In this document: one piece after another, positions 11,365 to 24,155 of the stretch
How positions within the stretch are numbered: position 1 is the first letter of the stretch
Layout: every line of letters starts with the position of its first letter
Assembly (NCBI GenBank): GCA_007844125.1
Contig: CM017567.1
Coordinates: 40,519,190-40,583,189, forward strand
Length of the DNA stretch: 64,000 nt
Source of the DNA: Sinonovacula constricta
Taxonomy: Eukaryota > Mollusca > Bivalvia > Cardiida > Solecurtidae
Reading direction: 5' to 3'
Notes under the pieces: model-generated
The model's input: the letters and a program-made list of their open reading frames with translations, nothing else
Told to the model about the DNA's origin: nothing
Databases searched by the model: none
Program-made: the position numbers and the translations under genes

Positions 11365-11857
11365 TAAAGGTGCTATATGACAGTTTGGACCAACAATATT
11401 TTCATTAAACATCTTAATAAACTATTGTTACATGAACAGATCTCGCACAATGCTGTTTATTAATGTCCTACACCTGTCTTAAAAGTGTACCCTAACGCAA
11501 CATTCGCCATTACAAACATGTATGTCCATATGAGCCACGCTGCACAGTTAGTTATTTTGATCTAAGAAAAACATGTGACCACTTATGCTTCAGTTCATCC
11601 ACGTCATCCGCCATCACGTCGATGTCCTTTTTAGCAGAAATCCCAATCTTTCTTATTTATAGATTTAATAAGAATTAACGTGTTTAGTGCTGATTAACGA
11701 GTTTTATTGCCCTGAAATTGAGGTACTGCTGAAAATCGTCAGACCTTAGACTAACGTGTTATGTTTTTTTCTAAAGAAATAAGGCACACATACCCCACAC
11801 AAACTTCAGATATTGTTACATATATTAGATGAAGGCAAACTGTCGCATACCACCTTT
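11365..11857. mobile_element. MITE, AAAGGTGGTAT family, copy 2
   Basis: The left end is TTTAAAGGTGCTATATGACA and the right end is GCAAACTGTCGCATACCACC followed by TTTA, an inverted pair. The body shares 'aatgctgtttattaatgtcc' with the copies at 53674 and 55030. Non-coding. Confidence 0.6.
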
Positions 11858-12089
11858 ACGAATGGTTGATGAATACGAAGTATGTTCGTTAAGTTCTTAG
11901 ACAAGTAAGAAAGCCAAACAAGATGGTTGCTGATTACCGTAAATTTTATGTTATCGTAATCGGTAGAATATTTCTGATGCACATGTAAACCATTATAAAA
12001 ATACAAAGAACTATAGTAAAGTTACCATAAAACAAATACAACAACTACCACTACCACGCCGCAGATTGACGACGTTACACGTCACAAAT
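11795..12089 (+). repeat. About 295-bp direct repeat, copy 1
   Basis: From 'ataccccacacaaacttcag' to 'gacgttacacgtcacaaatt' this block recurs at 14281-14580 with only scattered differences. It includes the right end of the MITE at 11365-11857. Confidence 0.8.
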
Positions 12090-13265
12090 TAAAGCCACCC
12101 ATTAGTTCGAAATCAACTAAATAAAAGAAGATAAACCCATTACATATGAAAATATAGCTCTCCATTTGAAGATGTTCAAATTTTGAGCATAGTAGAACCT
12201 AAATTAGACCCCGATTGCGATCGATATAAACCCCAATATTTGTTTGTGGTAGAAAACTTCCGACATTGTACGAATAATAATCGCGTACGATCGACGAGCT
12301 CGTAAAAATCCCGATATTCTTACCACATGATTATTCACAACGCATGCGCAGTTTATCGTTAGTGCAATGGCGAATGCATAAAACATGACGATGCTGAATC
12401 GAAAAGCTTATTTGACTGAATCGAAGATATAGTGTCGAGAGCAAAATGTGCAAGGATAAAAAAATAAGACAGGAAAATACAACAGAACTTGAATCAGTCG
12501 TAGGACGAAAAAAAAAAGGATTTTACGAAACCGCCACAGCTAGAAGCGATCAGCATACAACAACTTGTAACAAGTAGGTCAATTTTCTACTTTCGCTTTC
12601 TCAGTGTCTGAAAACTTGTTAAAGTCTTTCTGTATGCATACGATTTTTTTCCTAATGGTTAGTGTTTGTTTGTTCTTGGACCATTATAAAACTTGTGTTC
12701 ATTGCATGTCGATGATTGCTCACTTCTCTGACGTAATTCGTTCATAAAATATAAGACCGTGTAAAGCAAAAATTCAAATTCACTAAACACATTGATTATT
12801 TATATGTTGTTCAAACTTATAGTTACCTTATTACTGCCACTTAATTAATTTATATGTTGTTCAAACTTCAAGTTACCTTATTGGCAGGTTTCATCAAACC
12901 AAAAGAAACAGGGATGGATCCCTCCTCCACCAAACATGCAGGTATAAAGGTTGTGAAAACACATGCATGCAAGCTCAAATAATGTGTGATATTAAACAGT
13001 GGTGTATAGTAGAACATGTCATTCAGGGTGAGCATTTTTTGATAGAAGAGAGAAGTGTAGCGGTTCACTGCAGTGGCGGATCCAGAAATTTTGGGTGGGG
13101 TTTGAATCAAGATCCATTCAACTTAAGCGCAGTAAATACTTGATGTATATACACAGTAAGATACCCTAATGTTTTAAGCTTACATGTATGTGCTTTCACG
13201 ATTCTACTCATTTACCTGGCTGGTTGGGCCCCCGCCCCCAAATCCCTTTTTCACTGGTAGTTTAT
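12090..13265. other. Mostly non-coding; possible CpG promoter near 12.35 kb
   Basis: Around 12335-12370 there is an NRF1-like core (acgcatgcgca) beside a YY1-like CAATGGCG. A 43-codon open frame (12446-12577, MCKDKKIRQENTTELESVVG...) follows on the plus strand with no identifiable homologue. It could be a first exon, but no clear donor ends it. A 26-bp near-duplicate 'tatatgttgttcaaactt' lies at about 12802 and 12852. Confidence 0.3.
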
Positions 13266-13269
13266 TCAC

Positions 13270-13345
13270 CGAGCCTCTTTAGCTCAGTTGGTATAGTGAT
13301 CCGCTAGTATTGGGAAGGTCTGTGGTTCAAATCTTGAGGAGGTTC
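13270..13345 (+). mobile_element. tRNA-like sequence (SINE head or tRNA pseudogene)
   Basis: GAGCCTC at the 5' side can pair with GAGGTTC at the 3' side as a 7-bp acceptor stem. An A box TAGCTCAGTTGG and a B-box-like GGTTCAAATC are present. D and T stems are imperfect and an anticodon-like loop CTAGTAT reads AGT. I judge it a pseudogene or SINE head, not a functional tRNA. Confidence 0.45.
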
Positions 13346-13349
13346 ACTT

Positions 13350-14280
13350 TTTCACGCTCCTTTACATTTCCAATTAGTGTGTTAAACCAATATTAAACAA
13401 TTATATCATTCAATAAATCAGAATATTGTCATTCTCATAATATGTATAGAGCTTTAATATAATTTTCATATGGGTTTACAGGAATTGAAAACCTGAGCGC
13501 TAAAGATGACCCTAATCCAATATGTGAGATGAATTAGTGCCGGAGAATGCAATGCTCAATGACCAAGCAGGAAAGCTAAGGAGGAATTTTGTTTCAATCA
13601 CTCCGACTGTATGATGATTAAATTTAGAAACCTAGAAATGAGATATATTGTAAAATGCAAACAGTAATTGACATCAGGTTTTTGCTGCCACTTGGCCCAG
13701 GAGTTTTCTTCATTTGAAGATGCCATTAAAAGCAATTAACTGCAAAGCTCATATGTTAATTTTTGTTGTTGTTCATGACTTTGAAATGCATCATAAAGAC
13801 ACAGATGTGCTCATGCCAATGATGTCCAACTTCAGTGGTGCAGTAAGACCCAAAACAAATGTCCTGGTAGAACCACTGGTGTACTGCAGCACAAATGGAA
13901 TTTAAAGTTTACGTTAATAATTATTCCGTCTTGTCAACTAGAGAACAAAAAAAACAGTACATCTGTCTTAACGCCTCAAAGAATAGTCTGAAGACTATAT
14001 TGATATATTTTGTACTTATATAAAGAAAAGGTTTGTAACTAAAATTATAGTCTAAATCTGATACACACACACACACATTTTGTTAGTTGTTTTTTTTACA
14101 GCTGCCAATATAGGCAGCTTGGTTTTCATTTTTTCCCATATTTTTGCACATTACTGTACACGGTAACTTAATGTAAAAAAAAAATATATATATATTTTTT
14201 TTTAATGTTGTTGTGATGAAATACACACTCCAGATCAAAAAGATGACTTTATCCTGCATGGCATGGGTTTGCACAAATAC
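13350..14280. other. Non-coding stretch
   Basis: No exon that I can support. A short (CA)n lies at 14062-14078. Confidence 0.3.
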
Positions 14281-14580
14281 CCCACACATAGTCCAGATAT
14301 TGTTACATATATTAGATGAAGGCAAACTGTCGGATACCACCTTTAAGAATGGTTGATGAATACGGGGTGTGCTCGTTAAGTTCTTGGACAAGTAAGAAAA
14401 CCAAACAAGATGGTTGCTGATTATGGTAAATTTTATCGGTAGGAGTAATCGGTAGAATATTTCTGATGCACATGTAAAGTATTATAAGAATACAGAGAAC
14501 TATAGTAAAGTTACCATAAAACAAATACAATAACTACCACTACCACGCCGCAGATTGACGACGTTACACGTCACAAATTA
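14281..14580 (+). repeat. About 295-bp direct repeat, copy 2
   Basis: Second copy of the block at 11795-12089. It also begins within a MITE right end (GGCAAACTGTCGGATACCAC), here without a visible left end. Confidence 0.8.
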
Positions 14581-14803
14581 ATAAAACGTCACATCTTTTC
14601 AAAATATTCTTCGTTGCAATCAACATACTTTCGGTGTCGCTGCACCCACTTACTAAACACGTCCGTAAACCAACTCTTCTTGTCAGTGGATACCACTCTA
14701 AGAACTTACATGAGGAGATCATACAACTTGGCCTTCAGACGCGGGAATAGAGCAAAATACATAGAGACGGGTTGAGTAAGGTGCGTGCGGGATCCGCACA
14801 AAA

Positions 14804-14980
14804 GCGTCTGTCACAAATGAAGTCCCATTTAAAGAAATGGCCGAGGTGATCCAACTACCTACATACATCCGAGAGCAATCGGAACACCTCGGATAGTTCA
14901 CGAATCATCTCTCGGATGTATGTAGGAAGTCGGATTACCTCGACCATTTACCTAAATGGGACTTCTTATGTGACAGACGT
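14804..14980. mobile_element. Fold-back element with about 72-bp arms
   Basis: The left arm 14804-14875 (GCGTCTGTCACAAATGAAGT ... ACATACATCCGAGAG) pairs with the right arm 14909-14980, whose reverse complement is ACGTCTGTCACATAAGAAGT ... ACATACATCCGAGAG. A loop of about 33 bp lies between. It is flanked by caaaa at 14799-14803 and 14981-14985, a probable 5-bp target duplication. Non-coding; as RNA it would form a long hairpin. Confidence 0.8.
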
Positions 14981-14985
14981 CAAAA

Positions 14986-16815
14986 CAAAGATGGCAGCTC
15001 GGATGACAGGTCACTATAGTACGATGCCTGTAAAACTTTGTGAAAAGAAAGACTACTCTTGTAGGCTTGTTTAAAAATAACTAAGAGAGACAACTCATGT
15101 TTGATTCTTCGTTTTAATAACGATTCTGCAAACATGTTGATCATTCTAGTTTTTGTATACAACCTATTCATTCATTCTATAAATAAATGGTAGAATCATA
15201 ACAAACTTCATTTTGTGGCTGCTTCAAATTTCGAGTTTCGGCGAACAAAATGATCGTGATTTGAGCAAGTAACATTGCACCAGATACATCCGAGGGATGA
15301 TTGTCCTGAGGACGGAAACACCCGAGGAGTTCCGAATGGTGCCAAGTGGCTAAAAGTTTTTTCGTGAAACCGGGGCCTGTATATGGTTGCATTGCCATTT
15401 CCTTTCTTAAAAGTGTCTGTCGGTGTCATATAAGCACTGACACACAATTTTATAACGCACCGTTGCAAAAGTTTTAACGTTGCAGCCGTGATAAGTCACC
15501 TATTTTACTTTCCGTTTCCGGAATAACGGCAAAACAACTAGGAAAATGACTTCAGTATTTTTAACATATCGTCAAATCAAATGTCTGTATAAATGTCGCA
15601 TGTAAAATAAATTTATTTTGAAATTAATGATACATGATTAATAATATTAAAAAGTGCGGCGTGGTTTCGGGGGTACGTTGCTATGGTGACTGATATGTTC
15701 ACTGTCTTTATATTTTACTCTCTTAATCTACCCACAGTCAATGTCCAGATGTCCATACCTGTATATCTATAAATAGCTTACACATATGAATATTCATTAG
15801 TATGTGTGCAAGTTGTTTGGATTAGACGATCCAGTTTCCATCTAATTAATAGTCATAACATCACTCATTTTCCCGCTCTGGCACACTTTTACACATGCTT
15901 TTTCAACACTTTCCATAGCCTTCTCTGTCCGAAGTCAGTCCATTCCTTGCCACCACTCAAACTTGTCACTACCATATTACCTAGAACCTGCCCACAGATG
16001 ATTAATAGCCTGGTGAGTTTATATCTTAAATATGTATTCAAGTAGTCAGGGATGCATAATTATCCAGACCACTTGCACCCGGTGACCCCACTTTTTATGC
16101 TATATAAATCTGCCATCTTGGATAAAGTCAGTGGCGTAGCTAGGCATGATTTGATGTGTACGCGAGCAAGCTTCCCCGGAAAACTTTGTGTATTTTAGAT
16201 CGTGCATGGTATCTTCTGTGGAGTTTTCGGTTTAGATTGTAAGTAAAATATTATGTCTGATCGTCTTGAGGACGGAATTATCTGAAACGTTCTGTTTTGA
16301 AATATAAGAGTACGACAATTGTCCCATACCAGGAGCTACAGAAAAGTTATTAAATCGATTTAGCAATATAAGACATTTTTCACAGTGCAAATAAGGGTAC
16401 TATTTGCTTGCAATAAATATACACAACCGTCTAGCGTAAGATTTTTATTGTAGCTACGCGCCTGAAGGTATAAAATAAGTAGATTTTTAAACCCGCTCAT
16501 GCGTACAGCAGGTCTACAGCTTTTGTCCGCTATAAGATCCATATTGGAATTCTCCGACATTCCGCCACTACATATGACTAATAGCTTGAGAAGTTGTTTA
16601 GCAAGAGAGAAATAGTTTTTCTTAATAAAAATATTCTGCGTTAATACTAAAAGCAACCATACGAACAATTTTAGTATGATATTCATGTTTTATAATACGC
16701 GTTTTATACACATATCTGTTTATGTAATTTGCCTATGTCTTAGACCAATTACCGATTATTTGTTAATACAACCTGTGTGCTGACAGGCCTAATGTATGAC
16801 TGAATAAAATATCTG
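14986..16815. other. Non-coding stretch
   Basis: No gene recognised. Several short open frames (15177-15468, 15806-16045, 16360-16686) lack conserved motifs, splice context or codon bias. Confidence 0.35.
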
Positions 16816-16817
16816 TC

Positions 16818-17150
16818 TGTACTGTACTGTACTGTACTGTACTTACTCTGTATTGTACTGTACTGTACTGTACTGTACTCTGTATTGTACTGTACTGTAC
16901 TCTGTACTGTACTGTACTGTACTCTGTACTGTACTGTACTCTGTACAGTACTGTACTACTGTACTGTACTGTACTTACTGTACTGTATTGTACTGTACTT
17001 ACTCTGTACTGTACTGTACTGTACTCTGTATTGTACTGTACTGTACTACCGTACTGTACTTACTGTACTGTAATGTGAACTGTATTGTACTGTACTGTAC
17101 TTACCGTACTCTGTACTGTTCTGTACTGTACTGTACTTACAGTACTGTAC
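16818..17150. repeat. (TGTAC)n pentanucleotide satellite
   Basis: About 330 bp of TGTAC/CTGTA repeat with interspersed TTACTC and TCTGTA interruptions. Being pentameric, it gives open frames in many phases (Tyr-Cys-Thr-Val-Leu repeats), which are not genes. Confidence 0.95.
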
Positions 17151-17159
17151 GTGTAATAA

Positions 17160-18830
17160 TGCAATGTTGTGAAATATTCATAATTTACATTTTTGAGATA
17201 TTTTCCTATATTGTGAATTGTGTCTTTGAAAACCCATTATAAAACCCTGTATTAAGAAATGATATTATTGTAATGAACATCTCGGTGTCTACATCTTCAT
17301 CTTTCGACATCTATCTATTTCTACAACTTTCTATAATATTGTTAATCAATTGCTTTATGACGATATTTTTTCATCACCCTTGAATTGTTTATTATTTTAT
17401 TTTAGGCTACATTCTCGGGTTACATTCCCGTTCACGAAATACCAATAAATAAAGAAACTTGAAACGACGTCGCTCATGTAAAAACTCCCTGGTAACATAT
17501 AAGATTATAAATTAACTCTATAAAAAGTATCATGATAAAGCTTCAATTTGCTATATAATTTAACTCATTAGCGAAAACTGTATTAAAAAGAAGGGCTTGT
17601 CCAGGACATTTTCGAACACACCTCGTACATGCCGTAATTTCTGACATATGTCTAGGAAAGAAACTTTAGGTAAATAAGTCAGAGAATTTATTTGAAGTTT
17701 CAAAAGAAATTAACAGTGTTATTATTAAAGTAACTCACCATGTAGTGCAAGCAGAATTAGTTTACTAAGATCCAACACGTTAAAGATAATGGCATCACCA
17801 GCTAATACGAGATTTAAGATAATTAAGCTTCTATACTGTCAACCGGTAGTATACAGATCATGTTAAGTCCCAACTGTCACATACTTAGTATATGGAAGGG
17901 CATATCCATCAATATTCCATTTTTAATTTGTAAATTGCATCCCTGCATATCTTACTTCCTGGTTTATGATTTCTCGCATACAGTTTGGAAGTTACAAATC
18001 TCAAGTCATAATTCTCCAGTCATAATTCTTATGTGACAAATTGTATGTTCCCTTACAATTTACAAGTTACAAATCTGAAATTACAAATCTCAAGTCGCCA
18101 ATTACTAATAAGCTCAGTAGGCCTATGTGAAATGATTAACCTAGAACTAATTGCAAAAGAATTTTATTTACATAAGGTGAAAGAATGTAATCATAAGTGT
18201 TTACCATAAAAAGTCCCAAAACTTTACGTTTGTAATAAAAAGATAAATAAATATAAGTTATCAAAATTAGCCAATTTTGCCCTTTTGAAAGAATGACCGA
18301 CTGCGCTACCATACCACCGTAGTTCAAGGGAGATAACTGCGTAAACCCGAACCAGAGCATGTAACGTAGTGGAACACATATCTGAGACTAAAACATTTGA
18401 GAGTTCTAAAAATAGTTACTAGCGCATACCCAATCGTACCTTCTCGGCGATTACGTAGAATCACCGATGCCCTTACGAACGACAAGCTGGCAAGCAGTTC
18501 CCAGCAAGCAGTTACTGTGTAAACTTTACACACGAGCTGCGAGCGACAACGATACCCGATACTAATTTTTAATGTAGCCGGCAAGCTGCCCTTTATGTAA
18601 GAGATCTAGAATAATAAAGTTATTGCCCAACAATAGTTATTTTATTCATTTTGATATTGAATCAGTTCGCAAAATATGCAATGAAGGTAGCTTATTTTAA
18701 AAGATAAAACCCTGCTGATTAAAATTTAGAACTGAACGTTAAAAGGTGTAAACGTTAGTTCAACAAGTTAACATAAATTTTCAACAAGAATAATATTTCC
18801 TTAAATGATATTACTTTTCTGAGTTATTGG
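17160..18830. other. Non-coding stretch with a retroelement-like tail
   Basis: At 17400-17463 a tail 'aaataccaataaataaagaa' resembles the 3' end of a retroelement on the plus strand. The rest is AT-rich, without exons I can support. Confidence 0.35.
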
Positions 18831-18832
18831 GC

Positions 18833-19400
18833 GAGGGGGGTGTGTGTGTGCGTGTGTGTGCGTGCGTGCGTGTGTGTGTGTGTGTGTGTGATTTCTCTTT
18901 TTAAAACAATGTAGAAGTACATTAGGATACAAAAGAAAATGTAGGTGCAGACGGGGTTTTTTTTTTGGGGGGGGGGTGGGGGGGGGCGGCTGGGGGCCGC
19001 TGGTCGAACTCTTTCCGACCCAGAGTAGGCCGACGTAGAGGAAATGCGACAACATTTCAAGGGGATCGAACCTTTCGACTCCTAAGGTAGCTTGGACACA
19101 ATCTTGGGTCTGACTGCCAAAAGGTGTCCCCGTAAGTGGTAAAATATCCGCAATTTTTGGATGCAGATATGACTCTTTTCGAGCAAATCAGGGCCGATAC
19201 ATAGGAAATGTGACAGAACTTCTTCATATGCATCCGAAAGAGGATCGAAGCGGCTTTCGCATCCTCAAGAGGACTGCCTAAAAGGAGTGTAGGAATTTGG
19301 TAAAATAATCCGAAAAAGATTTTTGGTCGCGGATAGGCGTCTTATTCCGACAGCAACAAGGCGCCGACATAGAGAAAATGTGACACCACTTTGCACTTGT

Positions 19401-19450
<50 letters not shown>
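18833..19450. repeat. (TG)n, G-rich tract, degenerate 165-bp tandem repeat, (TA)n
   Basis: (TG/CG)n at 18838-18890, a G-rich run at 18960-18990, then three diverged units starting near 19020, 19190 and 19354. Each contains 'ggccgacgtagaggaaatg'-like text followed by 'gatcgaa'. (TA)n follows at 19408-19448. No coding content. Confidence 0.7.
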
Positions 19451-19455
<5 letters not shown>

Positions 19456-20005
19456 TAAAAATAAGAACAGTTAAACTTAATGAACGTTTCAAAATAAATA
19501 TAAGTTGAAACTGGATTTATTTTGTCAAGTATTCATTGATATTCAATAATAGGGCATAACAGATTGCTAAATTTCCATCAGACAATCAGGTTGTTGTATC
19601 AGAAAATGACTTGTCAAGGTCTTGTAATGTGCTTAAAACCAGGAGTTTCCGGGGGCCTCCGGCCCTCTGGACCACACCGGGGGCCCTAGCGACCACCCAG
19701 GCCCCCAGCCAAAAGTTCAGGTTTTTCAAAATTTTCTACTTGCACCCATGCCACTAGAATGTGCCAGGTATGTGGTCTGAAGCCCAGGTTAGGCTTATTT
19801 TCAGCCTGGTTTCCTTTGGTGCCATGGCCTTTGCCAGGAGCCTGTTTGTGTTGTGACATTGCTTTGGAGTAAAACCAGTGCAGGGTGAAGTGATGGTGGT
19901 GCAACTGCAGGTGCACTATATCCATTACTTTTTATTGATAGTGTATTTTTGTTTATTATTTTATGTGCAATTTTGAAGTTTTAAGTAAATAAACATTGCA
20001 ATACA
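19451..20005. other. Non-coding stretch with a GC-rich repeat
   Basis: 19640-19710 is a GC-rich segment (gggggcctccggccctctgg and variants) of a type common as dispersed repeats. It lies downstream of the 3' end of the minus-strand gene at 20059-39258. Confidence 0.4.
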
Positions 20006-20010
20006 TAATT

Positions 20011-20016
20011 TTATTA
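20011..20016 (-). promoter_or_regulatory. Polyadenylation signal AATAAA
   Basis: Minus-strand AATAAA lies about 43 bp beyond the TAG at 20059-20061 that closes the proposed last exon. Its position supports that exon as terminal. Confidence 0.45.
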
Positions 20017-20058
20017 TGCTAAAATGACTACATAGTTAAAATATACTTATCTGATTCA

Positions 20059-20141
20059 CTATGATGCATCTTCTTCATCAATGGCCAGTTTCTTTGCATA
20101 TTTGATATAAGCCAATATACATGAGGCACTGGGCCATTGTA
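20059..20141 (-). CDS. Proposed terminal exon (possible C48 catalytic-Cys region)
   Basis: After a weak acceptor (taaatctaagag) it reads QWPSASCILAYIKYAKKLAI then DEEDAS and stop. Q-x5-C matches the spacing of the oxyanion Gln and catalytic Cys of SENP proteases, and the following hydrophobic helix fits. However, the Gly normally after the Cys is Ile, so activity is doubtful and the assignment is tentative. Confidence 0.35.
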
Positions 20142-21756
20142 CTCTTAGATTTAAAACAACAGCTATATAAACATTCCCATTGTAAACACTGCCACAATTA
20201 AAAATTTCGAGAAGTGTTGAGTAAGACTAGGAGTACATTAAGTTTCTACATATTAATAAGGATTAATACAATTTATGGCTGTATTGATAAAGTTGTACAA
20301 CCTTAATCAGAAGCTTAAAATATTAAATCTTGTGGGGATATTTTACTAATTATGAATAATCCAGTATCTCGACTAACTAGCAGTATCATCCAGTATCTCG
20401 ACTAACTAGCAGTAAAATTAGGCCTATGCTGCAAACCGTCTTTCAATCAAAGCAAATTGAACTGTACTGTAGCGTAGATCTACCTGCTGCGGATATTTAA
20501 AAGAATAATAGTAATTTTATGACAAGCAATTCTGGACGAAGTGGTAGTTTAAAAAATGCCTATCCATAATCTTATTTATGTTAACTGATTATTCTGATTA
20601 TGTTAATTTGAGTGTGAAATTCCCGTAGAGAAATCATAAATGTAACTTCTAACACAGCTGCCATTTTTGTCTACTTCGCGCATGCGCACATGCTTCAGAA
20701 GATGTATATCATTTCCTCACAGATGATTACATGATTTTCTATTACAATTTATATAACTAAATAATATTGCTCATCTTTTGCATCATCTTAGTTGGTACAA
20801 GTAAACATATTAAAGGTAGTAAAATTACATGTATACTTTAGACTATAGTTAGGTATTGTGTGCATACCTTCCGTCATCTGGCTTGCGGCATATACAGTAT
20901 TGCTTTGTCTTCCTTTTAAGAACAGGAAACATGAAACTTGAACTTTCCTGCTGAAATTTTTTTGGAAAACTTCATGTTAAGAAGCTGAAAATTTGTATAG
21001 TTAAAGACTTATCAGAATACAACCACTGTAGTGGGAAAAAAATCGAAACAACCAAATGGGGTACATTGGTGAAATGGAAATTGTCTCCCTTGATAGATAA
21101 TATCTGAGGTATTCCAAACAGTAGGTAGGTCCCTTTAGTTGAAATTCTTTGTCTTTATCGCCAGTTCTTTTGTAGACATTGCAATAACAAAAAGTGAAAT
21201 TTCTTACTTTTGCATGAATATAAGCTTAAAATGCTTTTACTTACTTATAGACATTTGTTATTTTAGACAGAAAATGGAAGTGATTGTTAATGATTGGTAA
21301 CCTGCGTATCACAAGAAAGGCAGATAAGTCATCATACACTCCAAATGGCACAAGCATAAAAAACCGAGTAAAACAAATGAAAGGACATACCTGCAGTGAG
21401 GGATTATTCAGGGGAGACTATTCACTAATTTCTCCCATTGAAGTAAGAATGCAATAGTCTTGCAGTATGTTGTATTTGGCTTTATCATGTACTGGCCATA
21501 TTTGCAAAACTACTTTGTTTTAAACCTTTTAATGTAGATCATTTTACATTGTCAATGTTATAACATACAGAAATATATATTTACTGACAGAAAAATCATT
21601 GATGTTATAGGTACATTAAACCACAAGCTAATTTGTTAAAATGAAGGTTAAAAAATACATACATACTTTACAAGGGATGTTCTGCAGACTTCTTTTTTTT
21701 TGCAGTGGAGCCTCATTTTCTCTGGAAAGACCTATCCGAGGTGGAGCCTTATTTCC

Positions 21757-21806
<50 letters not shown>

Positions 21807-21811
21807 TGTGT

Positions 21812-21880
<69 letters not shown>

Positions 21881-24124
21881 ACAGCAGGGTGGGACTGGAC
21901 TGAAAAGAAAATCATTTTCAATGCTTTTAATTGACACTATTAACAAAAGCCACATGTTTTATGCAATCAAAGTTTACGCTATAGTAGTATTTAATTCATT
22001 TGTTCTTACATGTTGAAGAAGCAGGTTTTCAGGTGTATATGGGTACTTCAGAGTGCCACATATCGCTGAAGCCACAACACAGTTTACATACAGAATGTTC
22101 TTCCCTTGAGTCATCAAAAACAAGTAGAAATCAATAACCTGAAAATGTTGAAAGTAACACAGATATTTTCTTTTTAAAGTTAAAACAATCATTTATTTCT
22201 TTAAATTTAAGCATAGCAGAGCTGGACATTTTTTGTTTGTAACGACTAGTCCCGGACTAGTAACCTGGACAAAGCTGACTTATCCCAGAATTTGCATCAT
22301 TTTCAATTAACAACCACAACAACACATTTGTCATATCAACAACTAACGATCAAGGTATAATATCAGATGGTTTCTTCTTTTTTGTGTCTAGAAGCATTTA
22401 TGTATCGCGTGTCATAATTGATTGTTTTGAACAGGTACAGGCATTGTACAAGTACCACATTTATGTTTTGTTGATAAATGCTCCTGGCGTGAAATTGATT
22501 GTCTTCATTGCTAATTAGAAAACTGCTGCTAATTTGTCACTTGCCTGACTGCCGCTTTATGACTTGTCCGGGACTGATTTAATGATCAATGACCAGTAGC
22601 CCGAAACTGTATTTTGACTTGTCCAGGACATCAGGCTCCAGCCCGGCATTAGGTGACGAAAGGTTGGTATACTTTTAGTTTTGGTTTGAACAAGTCAATT
22701 GCTGATGTAAAACTGCAGTAAAGAAGAGTCAAGATTAAGTTATAAGTGTGCGAACTTAGCTGTTACCTCATCTGTTAAAGTTGACTTGAGAAAATGAAAA
22801 GCGTCTTCGCAAAGAGTAAACGGCCCAATTTTCACAACAATAGAGTCATCATCTGCAGTAGCTGTTTTCCAATGCTCTGGAAAGAGAAAATGCAAATTAA
22901 AACACAATTGTTTCCATAAAAATTAGATGTAAAGGACTGACCTCTATTAGATTTAATAAAACTGCTTGCTTGGGTAAAAGTCCTATCTGATCATTGGTCA
23001 TGGGAATTTCTCCACAGATGAAAACGTTCAATATCTATGTGGTTAAAATTGTACATATTGAAGTAATTTTAACACATGAAATAATTTTTTTTATATATTA
23101 ATCAAAACTCTGTAATCATCACACACTAAATATTTAGGGATATGCTCCAGGAGACAGAAGAAACATAAAATGTGACAAGTATACTTTACTTCTATAAACA
23201 GGCAGTTTTGGCTCACAATTTTAAAACTTATCAAGTTTTGGAAATTATACATACTTCCAAAAGAATGTTGAGAGTGCATGGTCATAGTGAAATTTTTCTC
23301 ATCTTTGTTAGAGATGTCTGCAAAAAAGTAAATATATAAACTTTCTACAATTTACTTAAAATCAAAAACTTAAACAACAATATATAGAAGTATGTAATTA
23401 GTAAATATGTCCTTTTCTACAATTTTCTTTACATTTTATGATGGACTTAAGAAAAGCAATACATACTGGTATGTAATTGGTAAATATATACTTTTCCACA
23501 ATTTACAGTTCTTTTAATAATAGACTTTAAACAGACTTAAGATGTACCTGTATTAACTACATGTGCCTCCTGTGTCTTGGTCCTTTTGGCTGTGTCTTGG
23601 TCCTTTTGGCTGTGTCCATATCTTGGGTCTCTGACAGTAACTGTTTTGGGGAGAATCCTTTGAAGAGGAAATGTTTCAATTTATTAAAGATGATTTGTAT
23701 AATGGCTTACAGTTTCAAACTCATATTAATACACATTCCAAAATTGAAATACACATTAATACACTTCAAAATTGAAATACACATTAATACATTCAAAATT
23801 GAAATACACAAACATTAATGTTAGTCAGTATTTAAATGTGTAAGGGGGACACTATTAAATGAAGTTAATAAGCTGAATATGCTCACCATCAGTCCAGTTG
23901 TTAATTGAAGAATCCATTGGAACAAATGTTATTCCCAAACTAGTTTCAGGTAGCTCTAGGAATAAAAAAGTCTAATAATGCATCAATCATTTTACATTGC
24001 ACTGAGAAGGTCAGATCTCCATGTACTGCAGGCTATCACTAATGACTCTGCTTTTTAGTCCCCTACCAGTGGTCACACCGGAAGGAATTATAGGTTTACC
24101 CTCCGTCCGTCCGTCAGTCAGTCA

Positions 24125-24155
<31 letters not shown>

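Noticed and set aside
16853..17242. Tyr/Cys/Val/Leu-repeat open frames
   Set aside because: Produced by the TGTAC satellite.
18136..18584. Minus-strand open frames of 74 and 86 codons
   Set aside because: No family resemblance, no splice-site pattern linking them, no codon signal that I can see.
19686..19925. 79-codon minus-strand frame near the GC-rich repeat
   Set aside because: Overlaps repeat-derived sequence; no conserved domain.
21628..21955. Cys-Val, His-Thr and Arg-Glu repeat open frames
   Set aside because: Products of (TG)n(AG)n; likewise those at 6302-6616, 18801-19060 and 19265-19508.
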